45,220 bases of DNA from Candidatus Latescibacterota bacterium (GTDB lineage Bacteria > Latescibacterota > UBA2968), in the NCBI GenBank assembly GCA_022821275.1, contig JAJEDY010000075.1, positions 1 to 45,220 of the forward strand, written 5' to 3'. Position numbers and translations under genes: made by a program. This document shows positions 33,161 to 42,567 of this stretch, piece after piece. The notes beneath the pieces were generated by a model that was not told the DNA's origin, made no database searches, and saw only the letters and a list, made by a program, of their open reading frames with translations. Each line of letters starts with the position of its first letter. The stretch's first letter is position 1.

Positions 33161-33901
33161 TCAATTTTCTTGTTTCTTCGCAATGCATATAAAGTTTTCC
33201 GTCCAAATATCCTGACGTTTACCAGAACTGATTCTTCGCATCATATTCAACCCTATCTTTAATACGTGCCAAAGCATGTATCTCATTTTGCTTTTCAAAC
33301 CCCTGCCTGGAAATATAGACTCTTTCACACTCACAATTTCAAATCCTGTAAATCTCAAAAATTGCCTCAAAGACTGTGGCGTTAATATGGTCATGTGAGT
33401 CAGATCACCATAGATTATTTGACCTGCAAACATTCCTTGTCCGTTAGGAGTTCTCAAAATTAAATGACCGTTTTTATTCAGAATTTTTTTGATGCCATAA
33501 AGAAACTGGATTAATTCCTGACGTGTAAAGTGTTCGACAAAATCAATAGCGAGAATCAGATCATACGCCTGATGGTATGCCTGAAGAAAATCAAATACAT
33601 CCGAGTGATATATCTGTAATCCGTATCGCTTTGCAGCCATAACCTGTTCTTCTGAGGTGTCAATACCCTCTGCACTTGAAAATCCTTGCTTACTCAAAAA
33701 ATCAAGCACCTCACCTCGACCACAGCCTAATTCTAAAATACGGCTTTGTTTGGATAATTTTTTCAGGAACGGCTGAAGATTTTGTTCACACCAGTTATGC
33801 AGGATGGCTTGTTTGCGCTTCCAATTTCCATCGTCCTTAAACGTTGACAGATATCGGTCGTATAAAGCCTGTCTAAACTGTGTCATAATGTGATCAGCCA
33901 T
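33161..33901 (-). CDS. SAM-dependent methyltransferase
   Basis: A 246-residue class I methyltransferase. Motif I is ILELGCGRGEVLDFL (residues 55-69), with the acidic residue of motif II in GIDTSEEQV, and DLILAIDFVEHF after it. The C-terminal part (FTGFEIVSVKES, MLWHVLKIGL) is typical of methyltransferases that act late in glycan or lipid assembly. As the last gene of the glycan cluster it may cap or methylate the polymer; the substrate is unknown. The start follows the DUF354 stop with no gap. Confidence 0.82.
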   Translation of the reverse strand: MADHIMTQFRQALYDRYLSTFKDDGNWKRKQAILHNWCEQNLQPFLKKLSKQSRILELGCGRGEVLDFLSKQGFSSAEGIDTSEEQVMAAKRYGLQIYHSDVFDFLQAYHQAYDLILAIDFVEHFTRQELIQFLYGIKKILNKNGHLILRTPNGQGMFAGQIIYGDLTHMTILTPQSLRQFLRFTGFEIVSVKESIFPGRGLKSKMRYMLWHVLKIGLNMMRRISSGKRQDIWTENFICIAKKQEN

Positions 33902-34894
33902 TTATCTTGTTAGCTCTTGTATAATCACATCCGTCGTATCGTCCCAACCTGCATTCTGTTGTGAAAAGTCCTTTTCTTCCCAAAGCATTCTCTCCAAAGT
34001 CGGTATAATCTCAGTCACATCTGGACAATGCAACCGGCCGAAATTAATCAACTCGCTATTGATTTTCATGTCTCGACCACCAATATATATCGCTGGCGTA
34101 CCAAGCAAAGCAGCCTCTCTTGCAACAGTGTCTCCAGATGAGATCACACATTTGGCATAGTATAATAAGGTATGCATTTCACTTGTAGATTCCGGTAGCA
34201 CATATATGTTATCAAATTCTCGAAATTCCAAAATATGGGAGCTTCCTTCTTCCACCGAAGCGATTACAGAAAATTTATTCTGGGATAAATAAGCCAATAT
34301 TGTCTTCATATTTTGACTTGAATGATCAGACCAGTAATCCAAACTGATATGTGCAATTTGTCTAATAAAAACATACTTCTTTTTCCGAACGCCATACTTT
34401 TTTAGAATTTCTTTTGCAGGCTCAAAACGGTTGAGATACGCGAGTTCTTTATACCCGTTGAAAGTGCCAATATTCTTTCCCGTGATTCCCAGAAGCTGTG
34501 GAATAATAAATTTTGAAGAGAATATTCGGCACAAAAAAAATAAGAGTTTGTATTCAGCATTGTCGTAAAAAACCACAGATCTCTTTCTCGTAATCCAACA
34601 AGCAATTGAAACGTAAAATCCCCCATGGCTTGTTGCGACATCATAAGGATTTTTCCATCCCTCCCAAATCAGATAGGCTATGCGGTGAAATAAGCCGAAC
34701 AGTTTGCCCATACGCGATCCATAATGCCTCCCAAAAACCTTAATGGGCACATTGAGCTCTTTCTTGGCAAAATCAATCAAATCTCCTCTGGGCCTAATCA
34801 GGACAGTTACATCATGTTCAGCCTGTAGATTCCGAATGGTTTTCTTGTAGAAATTTAAATGGGCTGGATGTAAAATATCAAATAGAATACGCAT
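33902..34894 (-). CDS. DUF354 protein, glycosyltransferase-B-like fold
   Basis: A 330-residue DUF354 family protein. Members resemble UDP-GlcNAc 2-epimerases and MurG-type glycosyltransferases and occur in polysaccharide clusters. ATG 34894 (MRILFDILHPAHLNFYKKTI) has an AGGTGA ribosome binding site. The HPAHLNFYK start, RPRGDLIDFAK, and the C-terminal nucleotide-binding-like ISSGDTVAREAALLGTPAIYI are family hallmarks. The precise reaction is not established for the family. Confidence 0.82.
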   Translation of the reverse strand: MRILFDILHPAHLNFYKKTIRNLQAEHDVTVLIRPRGDLIDFAKKELNVPIKVFGRHYGSRMGKLFGLFHRIAYLIWEGWKNPYDVATSHGGFYVSIACWITRKRSVVFYDNAEYKLLFFLCRIFSSKFIIPQLLGITGKNIGTFNGYKELAYLNRFEPAKEILKKYGVRKKKYVFIRQIAHISLDYWSDHSSQNMKTILAYLSQNKFSVIASVEEGSSHILEFREFDNIYVLPESTSEMHTLLYYAKCVISSGDTVAREAALLGTPAIYIGGRDMKINSELINFGRLHCPDVTEIIPTLERMLWEEKDFSQQNAGWDDTTDVIIQELTR

Positions 34895-34931
34895 CTTCAC
34901 CTGCCGTATAGGTTGGTGTTTAAAAAATAAT

Positions 34932-35564
34932 CTATTGTTGTAAATTATCTGCATTGACACGCCTGAGCCATCTTGCAGTTGTCCATTTGTAAATCTCGTG
35001 CGATAGGCTATACATCAAATAGATGCCCGTGGATACAATAATCTGAATATCGAGTTTCACAGACTTATTATTGATATAGTAACAGTCACAAGTCAGGCCA
35101 AGACTGCGATCTGTATTTTCAGGATCAACAATTTGAGAGATGCCAGTAAGGCCGGGTAAAGTTTGGTATCGGCGTTCAAAGTTCGGGATGTTTTTCATAT
35201 AAAAATTGTGTAGTGGTTCCCTGATCGGCCTCGGACCTATAAAATCCATATCCCCCTTGATGATATTCCAAAGCTGAGGTATTTCGTCAATTTTTGACAT
35301 TCGGAGCAAACGTCCACTTTTTGTCGTGTATTTTTCCTTATCTACAAACAGGTCATTTTGACCTGTTTTTTTTCGGTCAATCATTGTTTTAAGTTTATAA
35401 ATGGTAAAGGGTCTTAAGTTTTTTCCCACCCGGATTTGTTTGAACAAGCATCTATCCCGCGTCTCTATCCAGATCAATACAATACCCAGGATGACGAGCG
35501 GTAATAGCAAGAGGAGAAAACTCAGCGCACACAGCACTCTTAACATTTTATTGAAACGGCTCAT
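34932..35564 (-). CDS. Polyprenyl-phosphate sugar-1-phosphate transferase
   Basis: A 210-residue monotopic phosphoglycosyl transferase (bacterial sugar transferase family, as WcaJ/PglC). It starts glycan assembly by moving a sugar-1-phosphate from a nucleotide sugar to undecaprenyl phosphate at the inner membrane. One N-terminal re-entrant helix (LCALSFLLLLLPLVILGIVLIW), FKQIRVGKN..FTIYKLKTM and the catalytic Asp93-Glu94 in SKIDEIPQLWNIIKGDMDFIGPRP are present. It sits between a GT4 gene and the DUF354 gene. Confidence 0.93.
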   Translation of the reverse strand: MSRFNKMLRVLCALSFLLLLLPLVILGIVLIWIETRDRCLFKQIRVGKNLRPFTIYKLKTMIDRKKTGQNDLFVDKEKYTTKSGRLLRMSKIDEIPQLWNIIKGDMDFIGPRPIREPLHNFYMKNIPNFERRYQTLPGLTGISQIVDPENTDRSLGLTCDCYYINNKSVKLDIQIIVSTGIYLMYSLSHEIYKWTTARWLRRVNADNLQQ

Positions 35565-35567
35565 TTC

Positions 35568-36836
35568 CTAAACCTGATTGACGAGCGTGTCAAGGATATG
35601 AGCAAGTTGCTTTGCTAACTGTTTTCGCTCAAATGCCCAGAGGTGCTTATTATTTTGAATCTCACAATCCGAAACCTTGCGATATCGCAATAGATTTGAC
35701 ATATAACGTGCTATATGCCCAGGGTCTCGGCTTGCGAAACATAAACCTTGGTTTACACGCGCGATAATTTGTACAGCGTCTGAATCCTGGTCTGCTATTG
35801 CCAGTATTGGTCGGTTGGCTCTTAAGTATTCGAAAATTTTGCTCGGAATCCACTGTTTATCTGGTACAAAAAAAGTCAATACATCAGCTCCTAACATGTA
35901 CTGCAAACATTCTCTGTGTGGTATTTGTGAGATGATATGCACACAAGGTCCTAACTCATATTTCTCTATCGTGTCTCGGATAAATGCGTCCTGTCTTCCT
36001 AAGAGGACCAATTGCATTTTTTGCCGCAGTTTTGGATGTGTTCGCCGCAGCACATCCAATGCTTGGAACATTGGCAGCGGAGACAATTCTCTAAACAGTG
36101 ATCCGGCATATAAAAAAGTGAATTTGGAGAATACATGAGGTGTTAGATCTCTGAAGTCTTCTTCATCAAATCCATTCGTCAAAACTTGCGACTTCTCTTT
36201 TATATCAGACTCAAAACTTCGGAGAATACCAGGCCAGGCAGCAAGAATGCAATCTGCATCGCGAAGCACAATTCTTTCTAAGTACTTCTCGAACTGTTCG
36301 AGAGGCTGAATGCGTTTTGGACGGTGTTGTTTCTCGATCCAGGGATCTCTAAAATCGGCTATCCAGGGACGCTTATATTTTAGATGGAGTGTTCTTCCAA
36401 TGAGATGTGAGGTTTCACGAGGAGATGTAGAATAGATCGCGTCTATATTCTCCGTCTGGAAAATCTCTCTTGCCTTACGTACACCCGTAAAATACCAGAC
36501 GACATATTGGTCAGGCACAAATAAGGACCGGATTAAAGAAGCCAGGGAATTTTTAGACAATGAAAAAGATCCTTGTTTAGCCCGTCCACCTATTAGTCTG
36601 TAAACGTCATACAGAGAAGGAGAATTGACCCGATAAATGCTTAAATCTTTCGGAATGCCATCTAACAGTTTTTCATCCACAGCGTCTAAATGATTTTCTT
36701 GCCGCTTGCAAGTCAGAATAACCGGTCGCCATCCAAAATCCTGAATATACTTCACGAATTTAGTAACCCGCAGAACCCCCACACCATTAAAAGGAGGAAA
36801 TTTTTGTGTGATCATCAAAACTGTTCTCAAAATCAT
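35568..36836 (-). CDS. Glycosyltransferase, GT4-like
   Basis: A 422-residue GT-B glycosyltransferase, likely of family 4. The N-terminal domain opens MITQKFPPFNGVGVLRVTKF; IADFRDPW, VLTNGFDEEDF, FLYAGSLF and PSKIFEYLRANRPILAIADQ give the nucleotide-sugar binding half. The donor and acceptor sugars are unknown. Its ATG overlaps the preceding stop as ATGA. Confidence 0.85.
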   Translation of the reverse strand: MILRTVLMITQKFPPFNGVGVLRVTKFVKYIQDFGWRPVILTCKRQENHLDAVDEKLLDGIPKDLSIYRVNSPSLYDVYRLIGGRAKQGSFSLSKNSLASLIRSLFVPDQYVVWYFTGVRKAREIFQTENIDAIYSTSPRETSHLIGRTLHLKYKRPWIADFRDPWIEKQHRPKRIQPLEQFEKYLERIVLRDADCILAAWPGILRSFESDIKEKSQVLTNGFDEEDFRDLTPHVFSKFTFLYAGSLFRELSPLPMFQALDVLRRTHPKLRQKMQLVLLGRQDAFIRDTIEKYELGPCVHIISQIPHRECLQYMLGADVLTFFVPDKQWIPSKIFEYLRANRPILAIADQDSDAVQIIARVNQGLCFASRDPGHIARYMSNLLRYRKVSDCEIQNNKHLWAFERKQLAKQLAHILDTLVNQV

Positions 36837-37900
36837 ACCTCCCGAATAAATTGATCGTGACCCGTATTTTCTAATTTCTTAATGTCATAGATTTCTGTCA
36901 CATCGGGGACAGGTAAGAACTCCCAATTATATCCACCATCTGTTAATTTTGGCGGTTGTCTCGCATACCATAGCCCTGCCTTTTCCCATTGCTGTTTGGC
37001 GGTAGAATGATTTTTGGTTGCACTCGCACCTGCAATGATTTTTTCGCCATCAACATGCAATCCGCGTATATATCCGCCGGGAAGTTGTGCTACGCGCTCA
37101 ACCTTTTCTCCAGCGGGTGATATTCGCCATATCCTGTGATCAGCAGATTCACAGACATAAAACCAATTGTCAAAAAACTGAATGCTGTGAGGGTGAATTA
37201 TGCCTTCATATATGATTTCATAGCGAACAGGCGCTCGCTGTTGAGATAAACTGCGTTGTGCTTGTATATCCTTCCATTTGATTAAAACCAGACCACCATC
37301 AAGCATTTCGCTCCATCGTTTTTTTGAATTTATATCTCTGCCTTTTAGTGAAAACATGGTCATATACAAACCATTGGATGCAGGATAGATCGAGTTTACA
37401 TGTCGCAGATCGTTATCATGAGTGTCGATATATATAAATCCCAGAGGGTGTAATATTCTTTCTTGCTCGACTTGAAACATAGCGATACAGTTGTACCGAG
37501 ACATGACAACATATAGAACGTTTTGGTAAATACTCACATCGTGCAAATCCAGTGACATTCTACGCAGGGGAAGCCTGGGCAAAAGACGCTCAAACCCACG
37601 CGTTAATTTCCTCACGAATGCCGAAGAGGAATCAGGTCCAATGACCAGATTTTTTAAAAAAATGTTGCGTCTGAGTTTTGCATGTAGTCCTTCGGCTGCA
37701 ATTCGATATTTGTGATTAATTTTGAAATTTCTGTCCAATCGTATCAAATTGCCATTGCAGGCAACCCAGGCACCATTTTCACAAAGCCCTATTCCCCGTG
37801 AATTACCCGCTAAAATAGGCCACGTTTTTTTTTCTTTCAAATCAACCAAAAAGATGCGCCCATTCGATCCACAGGAAGAAATCAGGTACAGTGATTTCAT
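36833..37900 (-). CDS. Beta-propeller-like protein of the glycan cluster
   Basis: A 355-residue protein without a signal peptide. Repeating beta-strand patterns (GRIFLVDLKEKKTWPILAG, LHDVSIYQNVLYVVMSRYNCI, HPHSIQFFDNWFYVCESADHRIWRISPAGEKVERV) suggest a propeller like DUF4915/SMP-30 proteins. I cannot name a reaction. It overlaps both neighbouring glycosyltransferase genes by 4 bases, so it is translated with them and likely works in the same pathway. Confidence 0.65.
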   Translation of the reverse strand: MKSLYLISSCGSNGRIFLVDLKEKKTWPILAGNSRGIGLCENGAWVACNGNLIRLDRNFKINHKYRIAAEGLHAKLRRNIFLKNLVIGPDSSSAFVRKLTRGFERLLPRLPLRRMSLDLHDVSIYQNVLYVVMSRYNCIAMFQVEQERILHPLGFIYIDTHDNDLRHVNSIYPASNGLYMTMFSLKGRDINSKKRWSEMLDGGLVLIKWKDIQAQRSLSQQRAPVRYEIIYEGIIHPHSIQFFDNWFYVCESADHRIWRISPAGEKVERVAQLPGGYIRGLHVDGEKIIAGASATKNHSTAKQQWEKAGLWYARQPPKLTDGGYNWEFLPVPDVTEIYDIKKLENTGHDQFIREV

Positions 37901-39045
37901 CGCATAATCTCTTCTATGATAGCAAGCATACGTTTAGTTGAAGCAGTCCAGTTCAGTTCTCTTTCAACTCTTAATCTACCAGCTTTTCCTTGTGCCGCAG
38001 CGAGTTCTGGATTTTCGAGATATTGGATGAGTGTATCAGCGCAATCGTCAGCAGAAAATGGATCGATAACTGATCCTGTCTGACCGTGTAGAACAGCTTC
38101 TTCAACTCCGCCTGACTTGCCACCGATAACCGGCGTTGCACATGCATTTGCTTCAAGAAAAGCAATACCAAAGCCTTCGACCTGACAAAAATTTCCCCTG
38201 ACTTGTGAAAGCATAATGAAGACATCTGCAAGGTTGTAATAGTCTCTCAGGTCACTATCCGCCACAAAACCCGTGAAGATAACATATTGTTGCAAGTTTA
38301 AAGATTTGACCAATTTTTCGAGGTAATTCCGATGATGTCCTGTGCCTGCAATGAGGTACTTGATCTGTGGGATTTGGCGACAAACCTTCGGCAAGGCGCG
38401 AATCACCGTTTCATGGCCCTTATGTGGTACAAGCCGAGATACTGACAAGATCACCTTGTGGTCTTTTAGTCCATATTTTCGAAGCAAATCATTTGGTTTC
38501 TGAGTAGGATAAAAATCTTTGGGATCTACAGCGGGATTTACGATATGTGTTTTCCCCATCGAAAGCCCCATCTTTTGCAAAAGCGACTTCGTATAAGCAC
38601 TGTTTGGGAATATACCATCAGATGCTTGCAGGATTTTATATCTGAGAAATCCCAACCGTTTCCATATACGATGCTTTAAGGTGAGATCAGTCTCCCGGAG
38701 TTCGGTTCCATGGGCGATTGTGAAGTATTGAAATGGCATCAGGTGTCGAATGAGATAGGTATGTATGCCAGACCGCCATTCCCCATTGATTACCACATCA
38801 CTTCCTGCACTGAGCGTATAATAGAACAATCTCAGGGTCCATATAGGGGTCCAAAAAAGGCTTTGAGGAATGCGTTTTGTTATGAACGGTTGCTTTCTAT
38901 CAAAGGTTTTGCATCCTTCACAGTGTGAAGCGACCACGCAGATAGCGTGTCCTTGAGAAACCATTTCTAATGCAAGATGATGGAGATAGGTCTCAATACC
39001 GCCTTCTTTGGGGCGATAATTTCGGGATGTAATTAGAATATGCAT
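37897..39045 (-). CDS. Glycosyltransferase family 4
   Basis: A 382-residue GT4 glycosyltransferase. Opens MHILITSRNYRPKEGGIETYLHHLA; has ILSVSRLVPHKGHETVIRALP, IAGTGHHRNYLEKLV and the donor-site block EGFGIAFLEANACATPVIGGKSGGVEEAV with the EX7E pattern. A retaining enzyme, donor unknown. It begins 3 bases after the BtrH-like gene and overlaps the propeller gene. Confidence 0.93.
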   Translation of the reverse strand: MHILITSRNYRPKEGGIETYLHHLALEMVSQGHAICVVASHCEGCKTFDRKQPFITKRIPQSLFWTPIWTLRLFYYTLSAGSDVVINGEWRSGIHTYLIRHLMPFQYFTIAHGTELRETDLTLKHRIWKRLGFLRYKILQASDGIFPNSAYTKSLLQKMGLSMGKTHIVNPAVDPKDFYPTQKPNDLLRKYGLKDHKVILSVSRLVPHKGHETVIRALPKVCRQIPQIKYLIAGTGHHRNYLEKLVKSLNLQQYVIFTGFVADSDLRDYYNLADVFIMLSQVRGNFCQVEGFGIAFLEANACATPVIGGKSGGVEEAVLHGQTGSVIDPFSADDCADTLIQYLENPELAAAQGKAGRLRVERELNWTASTKRMLAIIEEIMR

Positions 39046-39048
39046 GTG

Positions 39049-40113
39049 CTATTGACCCCTTAGCATCCTGTAGATAGATCTTAAAATTTGTTCTTCATCA
39101 TCTGCAATGCGGAGAAACTGATCCTGCAAATCGCTCAGGGTTTTATCATCTTTTGTCATATAAATTCTGGTAAATGACCGAGCAATGAGCTTCCATTGTT
39201 TTGAGATAGATTGCCATTGGCGTTCTATCTTATGAAGATCAGAGGCACAACCTTTTACTTGTAGGCCAGAACAGACAGCCATAAATTCCGATCTTTCCTG
39301 GTTGAGCATAAGTGCTTCGCTACACGCCTTTCTTGCTCTGCGCTCAAGCACATCTGGAGATTCTTGCGCCCACAGAGGAAGATTGTCCGCAAAGCTCCGA
39401 ATGCCTTTCAGTCCAGAAATAACAGATAATGGTGGCAAATCTCGACTCGGTTGATTTCTTAAATATTTCCAATAGACCTTTTGAATGAGCCGCGTTGGTT
39501 TTCTATATGAATAGAGATTGTTTTCGACTTTTTTCTTCATTAACCGAATCAAGGTTTTAGTCTCAGGGATGTGGCACCCCTCTGGTACATGAAAATCATG
39601 GAACTGTTTATGTGCCAAATGATTTCCTACAAATTCAATGGGCATCCATTGAAAAGGCTGCGCCCCATTACTCACCATCAGAATAGTGTCCTGCACATCA
39701 TCAATACCACATCCAACATAAGTCGCGTGATCTGAGCCATCATCGGAATAGCTGTTGCGATTTTTTGCTGCAATCCACAATAGCAATGACCGGTTATTCT
39801 GTATTAAAATAGTGATGTGTTTGCGAAACTCTGAAGGGGTTGAGCAGATAATTGGTTCTATTCGAACATTGAAAAGTTCTCGTAGATTATGGAATACACG
39901 CCCTCGGGTATAAGCATGACGAAAGGTATTTGAGGTAGGAAAGTGCCAAAAAGACCATCCTAATTTGAGCAACTCAAAAGTTTGTAAATTTTCAAAAAAC
40001 GGAGCATGATAGGCCAAAATATTCATGACATGTCCGATGCAAAACATGTACTTGTTGCCAGCAGTTCCATCAGGGCCGGGGTATGGTTTTACTCTGTCTA
40101 TTACACTATTCAT
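39049..40113 (-). CDS. BtrH-like papain-fold protein, tentative
   Basis: A 354-residue protein. The first half resembles the BtrH N-terminal domain, a papain/C39-like fold known from butirosin biosynthesis, where it acts as an acyltransferase. The candidate catalytic Cys is Cys25 (YMFCIGHVMNILAYH) and the His is His129 (GSDHATYVGCGIDD). The C-terminal half is helical and Arg/Lys-rich (about 215-354) and may correspond to DUF4872. If right, it may transfer an acyl or aminoacyl group onto the glycan. The assignment rests on motif spacing alone; no carrier protein gene is nearby. It lies 58 bases after the beta-helix gene. Confidence 0.4.
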   Translation of the reverse strand: MNSVIDRVKPYPGPDGTAGNKYMFCIGHVMNILAYHAPFFENLQTFELLKLGWSFWHFPTSNTFRHAYTRGRVFHNLRELFNVRIEPIICSTPSEFRKHITILIQNNRSLLLWIAAKNRNSYSDDGSDHATYVGCGIDDVQDTILMVSNGAQPFQWMPIEFVGNHLAHKQFHDFHVPEGCHIPETKTLIRLMKKKVENNLYSYRKPTRLIQKVYWKYLRNQPSRDLPPLSVISGLKGIRSFADNLPLWAQESPDVLERRARKACSEALMLNQERSEFMAVCSGLQVKGCASDLHKIERQWQSISKQWKLIARSFTRIYMTKDDKTLSDLQDQFLRIADDEEQILRSIYRMLRGQ

Positions 40114-40171
40114 GACATCAAAATCTCATAAAGCACTTTTAGATTTAGAAATAGGATCCAATCTACAATCG

Positions 40172-41908
40172 CTACCGATTCACTTTCTCATAAATACTCA
40201 GTGAAAACCCAACGCCTTCGTAATTCATTCTTAATCTTCTTTGTAGTTGGTCTTCGTAGAGAGACATTGGCAACAGCCTATCTCCCTTCCCAATCCCTTC
40301 AACGTAATCCAATGGTGTCGCGTCTTTGCCAAATATTAGATCTGTTAACCAGAGTTTTAAATTGCGAGGTTTTAGGGTTACTTTATAGCACTTACCCCGG
40401 GTTCCAATAACATATCCCCATCCAAACTGTCTCGAGTCGATAATTGCTGATTTGCTGTGGGGATGATATTTTTTTCCGATTGTATTCCAAAAGACAGATT
40501 GCGTAGTTGTATGTCCATGCACTTTTTGTTCAAATAAATTGTCAATACCGCCTAAACGATAACGCGCCTCTAACCAATCTTTATCAACTGTCACATTATC
40601 AAATAAATTCGCCACACTCAAATACATATGAAAATCACTTGGCAACCTGCCATTTTTTGAGAGACAACGGTGAATAACATTTCCGGTTGCCCACATTCTT
40701 TTTATAGAGTAATTGTGTCGTCCATTTACAGCAGAGCAGTCTTGAATAAGACAGTCACTTCCAGCTAATATATAAAGATAACCGTTGCCCCCTCCTCCTC
40801 TATACTGAGGATTTCGCAAATCACAGTTGCGAATTGTGATGTTGCGAGACATGTTTATCTTGATGCCATGGGAGAGAACATGCCAGTCATGTGAATTTTC
40901 CTTTGGCCTAAAAGTATTGATATTCTGAACCCAGCAGTTAATCGCATTTTGAATATAGATTATTGAAGAATCATGAACCTCATAAGCTCCCGTATCGGCT
41001 TCATCCCAGTCATCATCTTGGAAGCCAGAGCCAAGATGCTCTTTCATACCAATCGAAAGGTTTTCAATACCGACCTCTTGTATATGGGGTCTTACTTTGT
41101 AAATATGTGCCTGATATTTCTGCAAAAGAAAATAGCGGGTGGGTATATCAACAGTGAGGACATTAGCGATCGTATCAACTTCTGTAATGCGACGTAAAAG
41201 AAGCATCCCCTTTTGCTCAGCAGATGACCAAAGTGTATTCATACCATGATCATCTACAAACGCTTTTGTAACATCTGCCCTTAAAACGACCCAGTCATCT
41301 TTTTTAAAGTTGGAAATGTTAGCTACAGGTATTCTGTGCGTTGGACTATCTAAGTCTTCAGTGACTCTCACTGATTTTCCTGATGGAATTAGCCAGGAGC
41401 CAGGCTTGCTAATCAAAACAACCTTCTTGTTGCGCATCTTCCATTCGTCATTATATAAAAAGGTTTTATTTTTTCCTGCGCCTCTCAATATTACCCGGTT
41501 TGACCTGATATGAAGTGCCTGGGACTGTCCGGAAGGAGGTCGTATTCTGTACGTACCTTCTGGCAAAAAAACAATACCACCGCCTTGCGATCCGACATGG
41601 TCGATGGCTTTTTGAATTGCAAGTGTAGCATTCTTTTTTCCCGTATTATCCGCTCCAAATGGATCTGCCGTGACATCCACCTGAATTCCACTATGAGATA
41701 CTGGTATTTCTTTTTCGCCCATATAATACCCAGCATAGGAAAAGTCATGAAGAAAACGGCCTTCTTTATCCTTATATCCTGGTTGCCAAGATTTGGGATA
41801 TAGTTTGCTTCGCCAATAATTGTCTTCTTGAGCATTTACTGGCTTTTGAATAAGGAGAAAGAAGAAAATAAAAATCGAAGCTATTCCTAAATGGGTTGAT
41901 CTACGCAT
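40172..41908 (-). CDS. Secreted right-handed beta-helix protein (pectate lyase-like)
   Basis: A 578-residue protein with a cleavable signal peptide (1-26, ending PVNA). Residues about 78-180 have the Pectate_lyase_3/GH28-like opening: DPFGADNTGKKNATLAIQKAI, GGGIVFLPEGTYRI, VILRGAGKNKTFLY. Repeating rungs follow (IENLSIGMK, INCWVQNINTF, ITIRNCDLRNP, CLIQDCSAVNG). It is probably a periplasmic or surface lyase/hydrolase or glycan-binding protein that trims the polysaccharide. It leads the 33-42 kb cluster. Confidence 0.82.
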   Translation of the reverse strand: MRRSTHLGIASIFIFFFLLIQKPVNAQEDNYWRSKLYPKSWQPGYKDKEGRFLHDFSYAGYYMGEKEIPVSHSGIQVDVTADPFGADNTGKKNATLAIQKAIDHVGSQGGGIVFLPEGTYRIRPPSGQSQALHIRSNRVILRGAGKNKTFLYNDEWKMRNKKVVLISKPGSWLIPSGKSVRVTEDLDSPTHRIPVANISNFKKDDWVVLRADVTKAFVDDHGMNTLWSSAEQKGMLLLRRITEVDTIANVLTVDIPTRYFLLQKYQAHIYKVRPHIQEVGIENLSIGMKEHLGSGFQDDDWDEADTGAYEVHDSSIIYIQNAINCWVQNINTFRPKENSHDWHVLSHGIKINMSRNITIRNCDLRNPQYRGGGGNGYLYILAGSDCLIQDCSAVNGRHNYSIKRMWATGNVIHRCLSKNGRLPSDFHMYLSVANLFDNVTVDKDWLEARYRLGGIDNLFEQKVHGHTTTQSVFWNTIGKKYHPHSKSAIIDSRQFGWGYVIGTRGKCYKVTLKPRNLKLWLTDLIFGKDATPLDYVEGIGKGDRLLPMSLYEDQLQRRLRMNYEGVGFSLSIYEKVNR

Positions 41909-41938
41909 GATCGTCTTTTCTCAGATTTAAAGACACAG

Positions 41939-41967
41939 TTTCTATGCAAGAACATTACAATCTTCAA
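41939..41967 (-). promoter_or_regulatory. Possible promoter of the glycan cluster
   Basis: On the minus strand TTGAAG (41962-41967) and TAGAAA (41939-41944) with a 17-base spacer, about 31 bases before the ATG at 41908. The -10 box is a weak match. Confidence 0.35.
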
Positions 41968-41991
41968 TAGGTATTTTTCATTCATCAAGCC

Positions 41992-42075
41992 CACATTTCC
42001 AAATGCTTGAGCCTTGAACTGCAGTTTTAGTCTGCCACCGACACTCGACTCGCCAGGGTCTGTCAGTGGATTTTG
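41992..42075 (+). repeat. Terminator-like direct repeat, copy A
   Basis: Begins CACATTTCCAAATGCTTGAG and contains CCACCGACA...TGTCAGTGG, a 9-bp stem with one mismatch, then ATTTTGC. A second copy lies at 44966-45038 in the same orientation. Between 41909 and 42117 there is no gene. Confidence 0.65.
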
Positions 42076-42117
42076 CTTGTGAATACTTCCTCAGATTAAT
42101 TCCAGAAGTCCATTACC

Positions 42118-42567
42118 TCAAGAAGGATAAAGAAAATTGTCGAGAGAGTAAGGAGTAGATTCCGACAAAGATAAAAAACAACAACAAAGTAAGAAGACCA
42201 AATCCTGGAGCAACACAACATACAAATTGGTTTCATTGAACCCAAAACAACCACAGGCAATATCTGCACCGCGGAGAATATTAATGCTGACTGCGGCTGC
42301 AAATATTAAAAAAAGGACAGAGCTACTGAGCACCGCACTCTTGTGCCACAAACCGAAAAATAAAAATAAACCTGTCACAAGCTCAATATAGGGCAAGAAA
42401 ATTCCCCATAGCACGACCAATTCCTCAGGGAGCAAATTGTAGGCTTTAACAATTTCAATAAATGCTTCAGGATTACGGATTTTTACAATCCCAGCCCATC
42501 CGAGAATGACCCCCAGAAACACCCGGACTACGGTTCCTGCCCATGCCATTTTGGGATATAGAATCAT
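42118..42567 (-). CDS. MauE/DoxX-like redox-associated membrane protein
   Basis: A 149-residue protein with four predicted helices, in the MauE/DoxX family. It carries the motif ADIACGCFG, the Cys pair typical of MauE-like proteins thought to handle disulfides or redox equivalents in the membrane. ATG 42567 overlaps the rhodanese stop as ATGA, so the two are translationally coupled. A rhodanese-MauE pair is a recurring arrangement; the partner substrate is unknown. Confidence 0.78.
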   Translation of the reverse strand: MILYPKMAWAGTVVRVFLGVILGWAGIVKIRNPEAFIEIVKAYNLLPEELVVLWGIFLPYIELVTGLFLFFGLWHKSAVLSSSVLFLIFAAAVSINILRGADIACGCFGFNETNLYVVLLQDLVFLLCCCFLSLSESTPYSLDNFLYPS

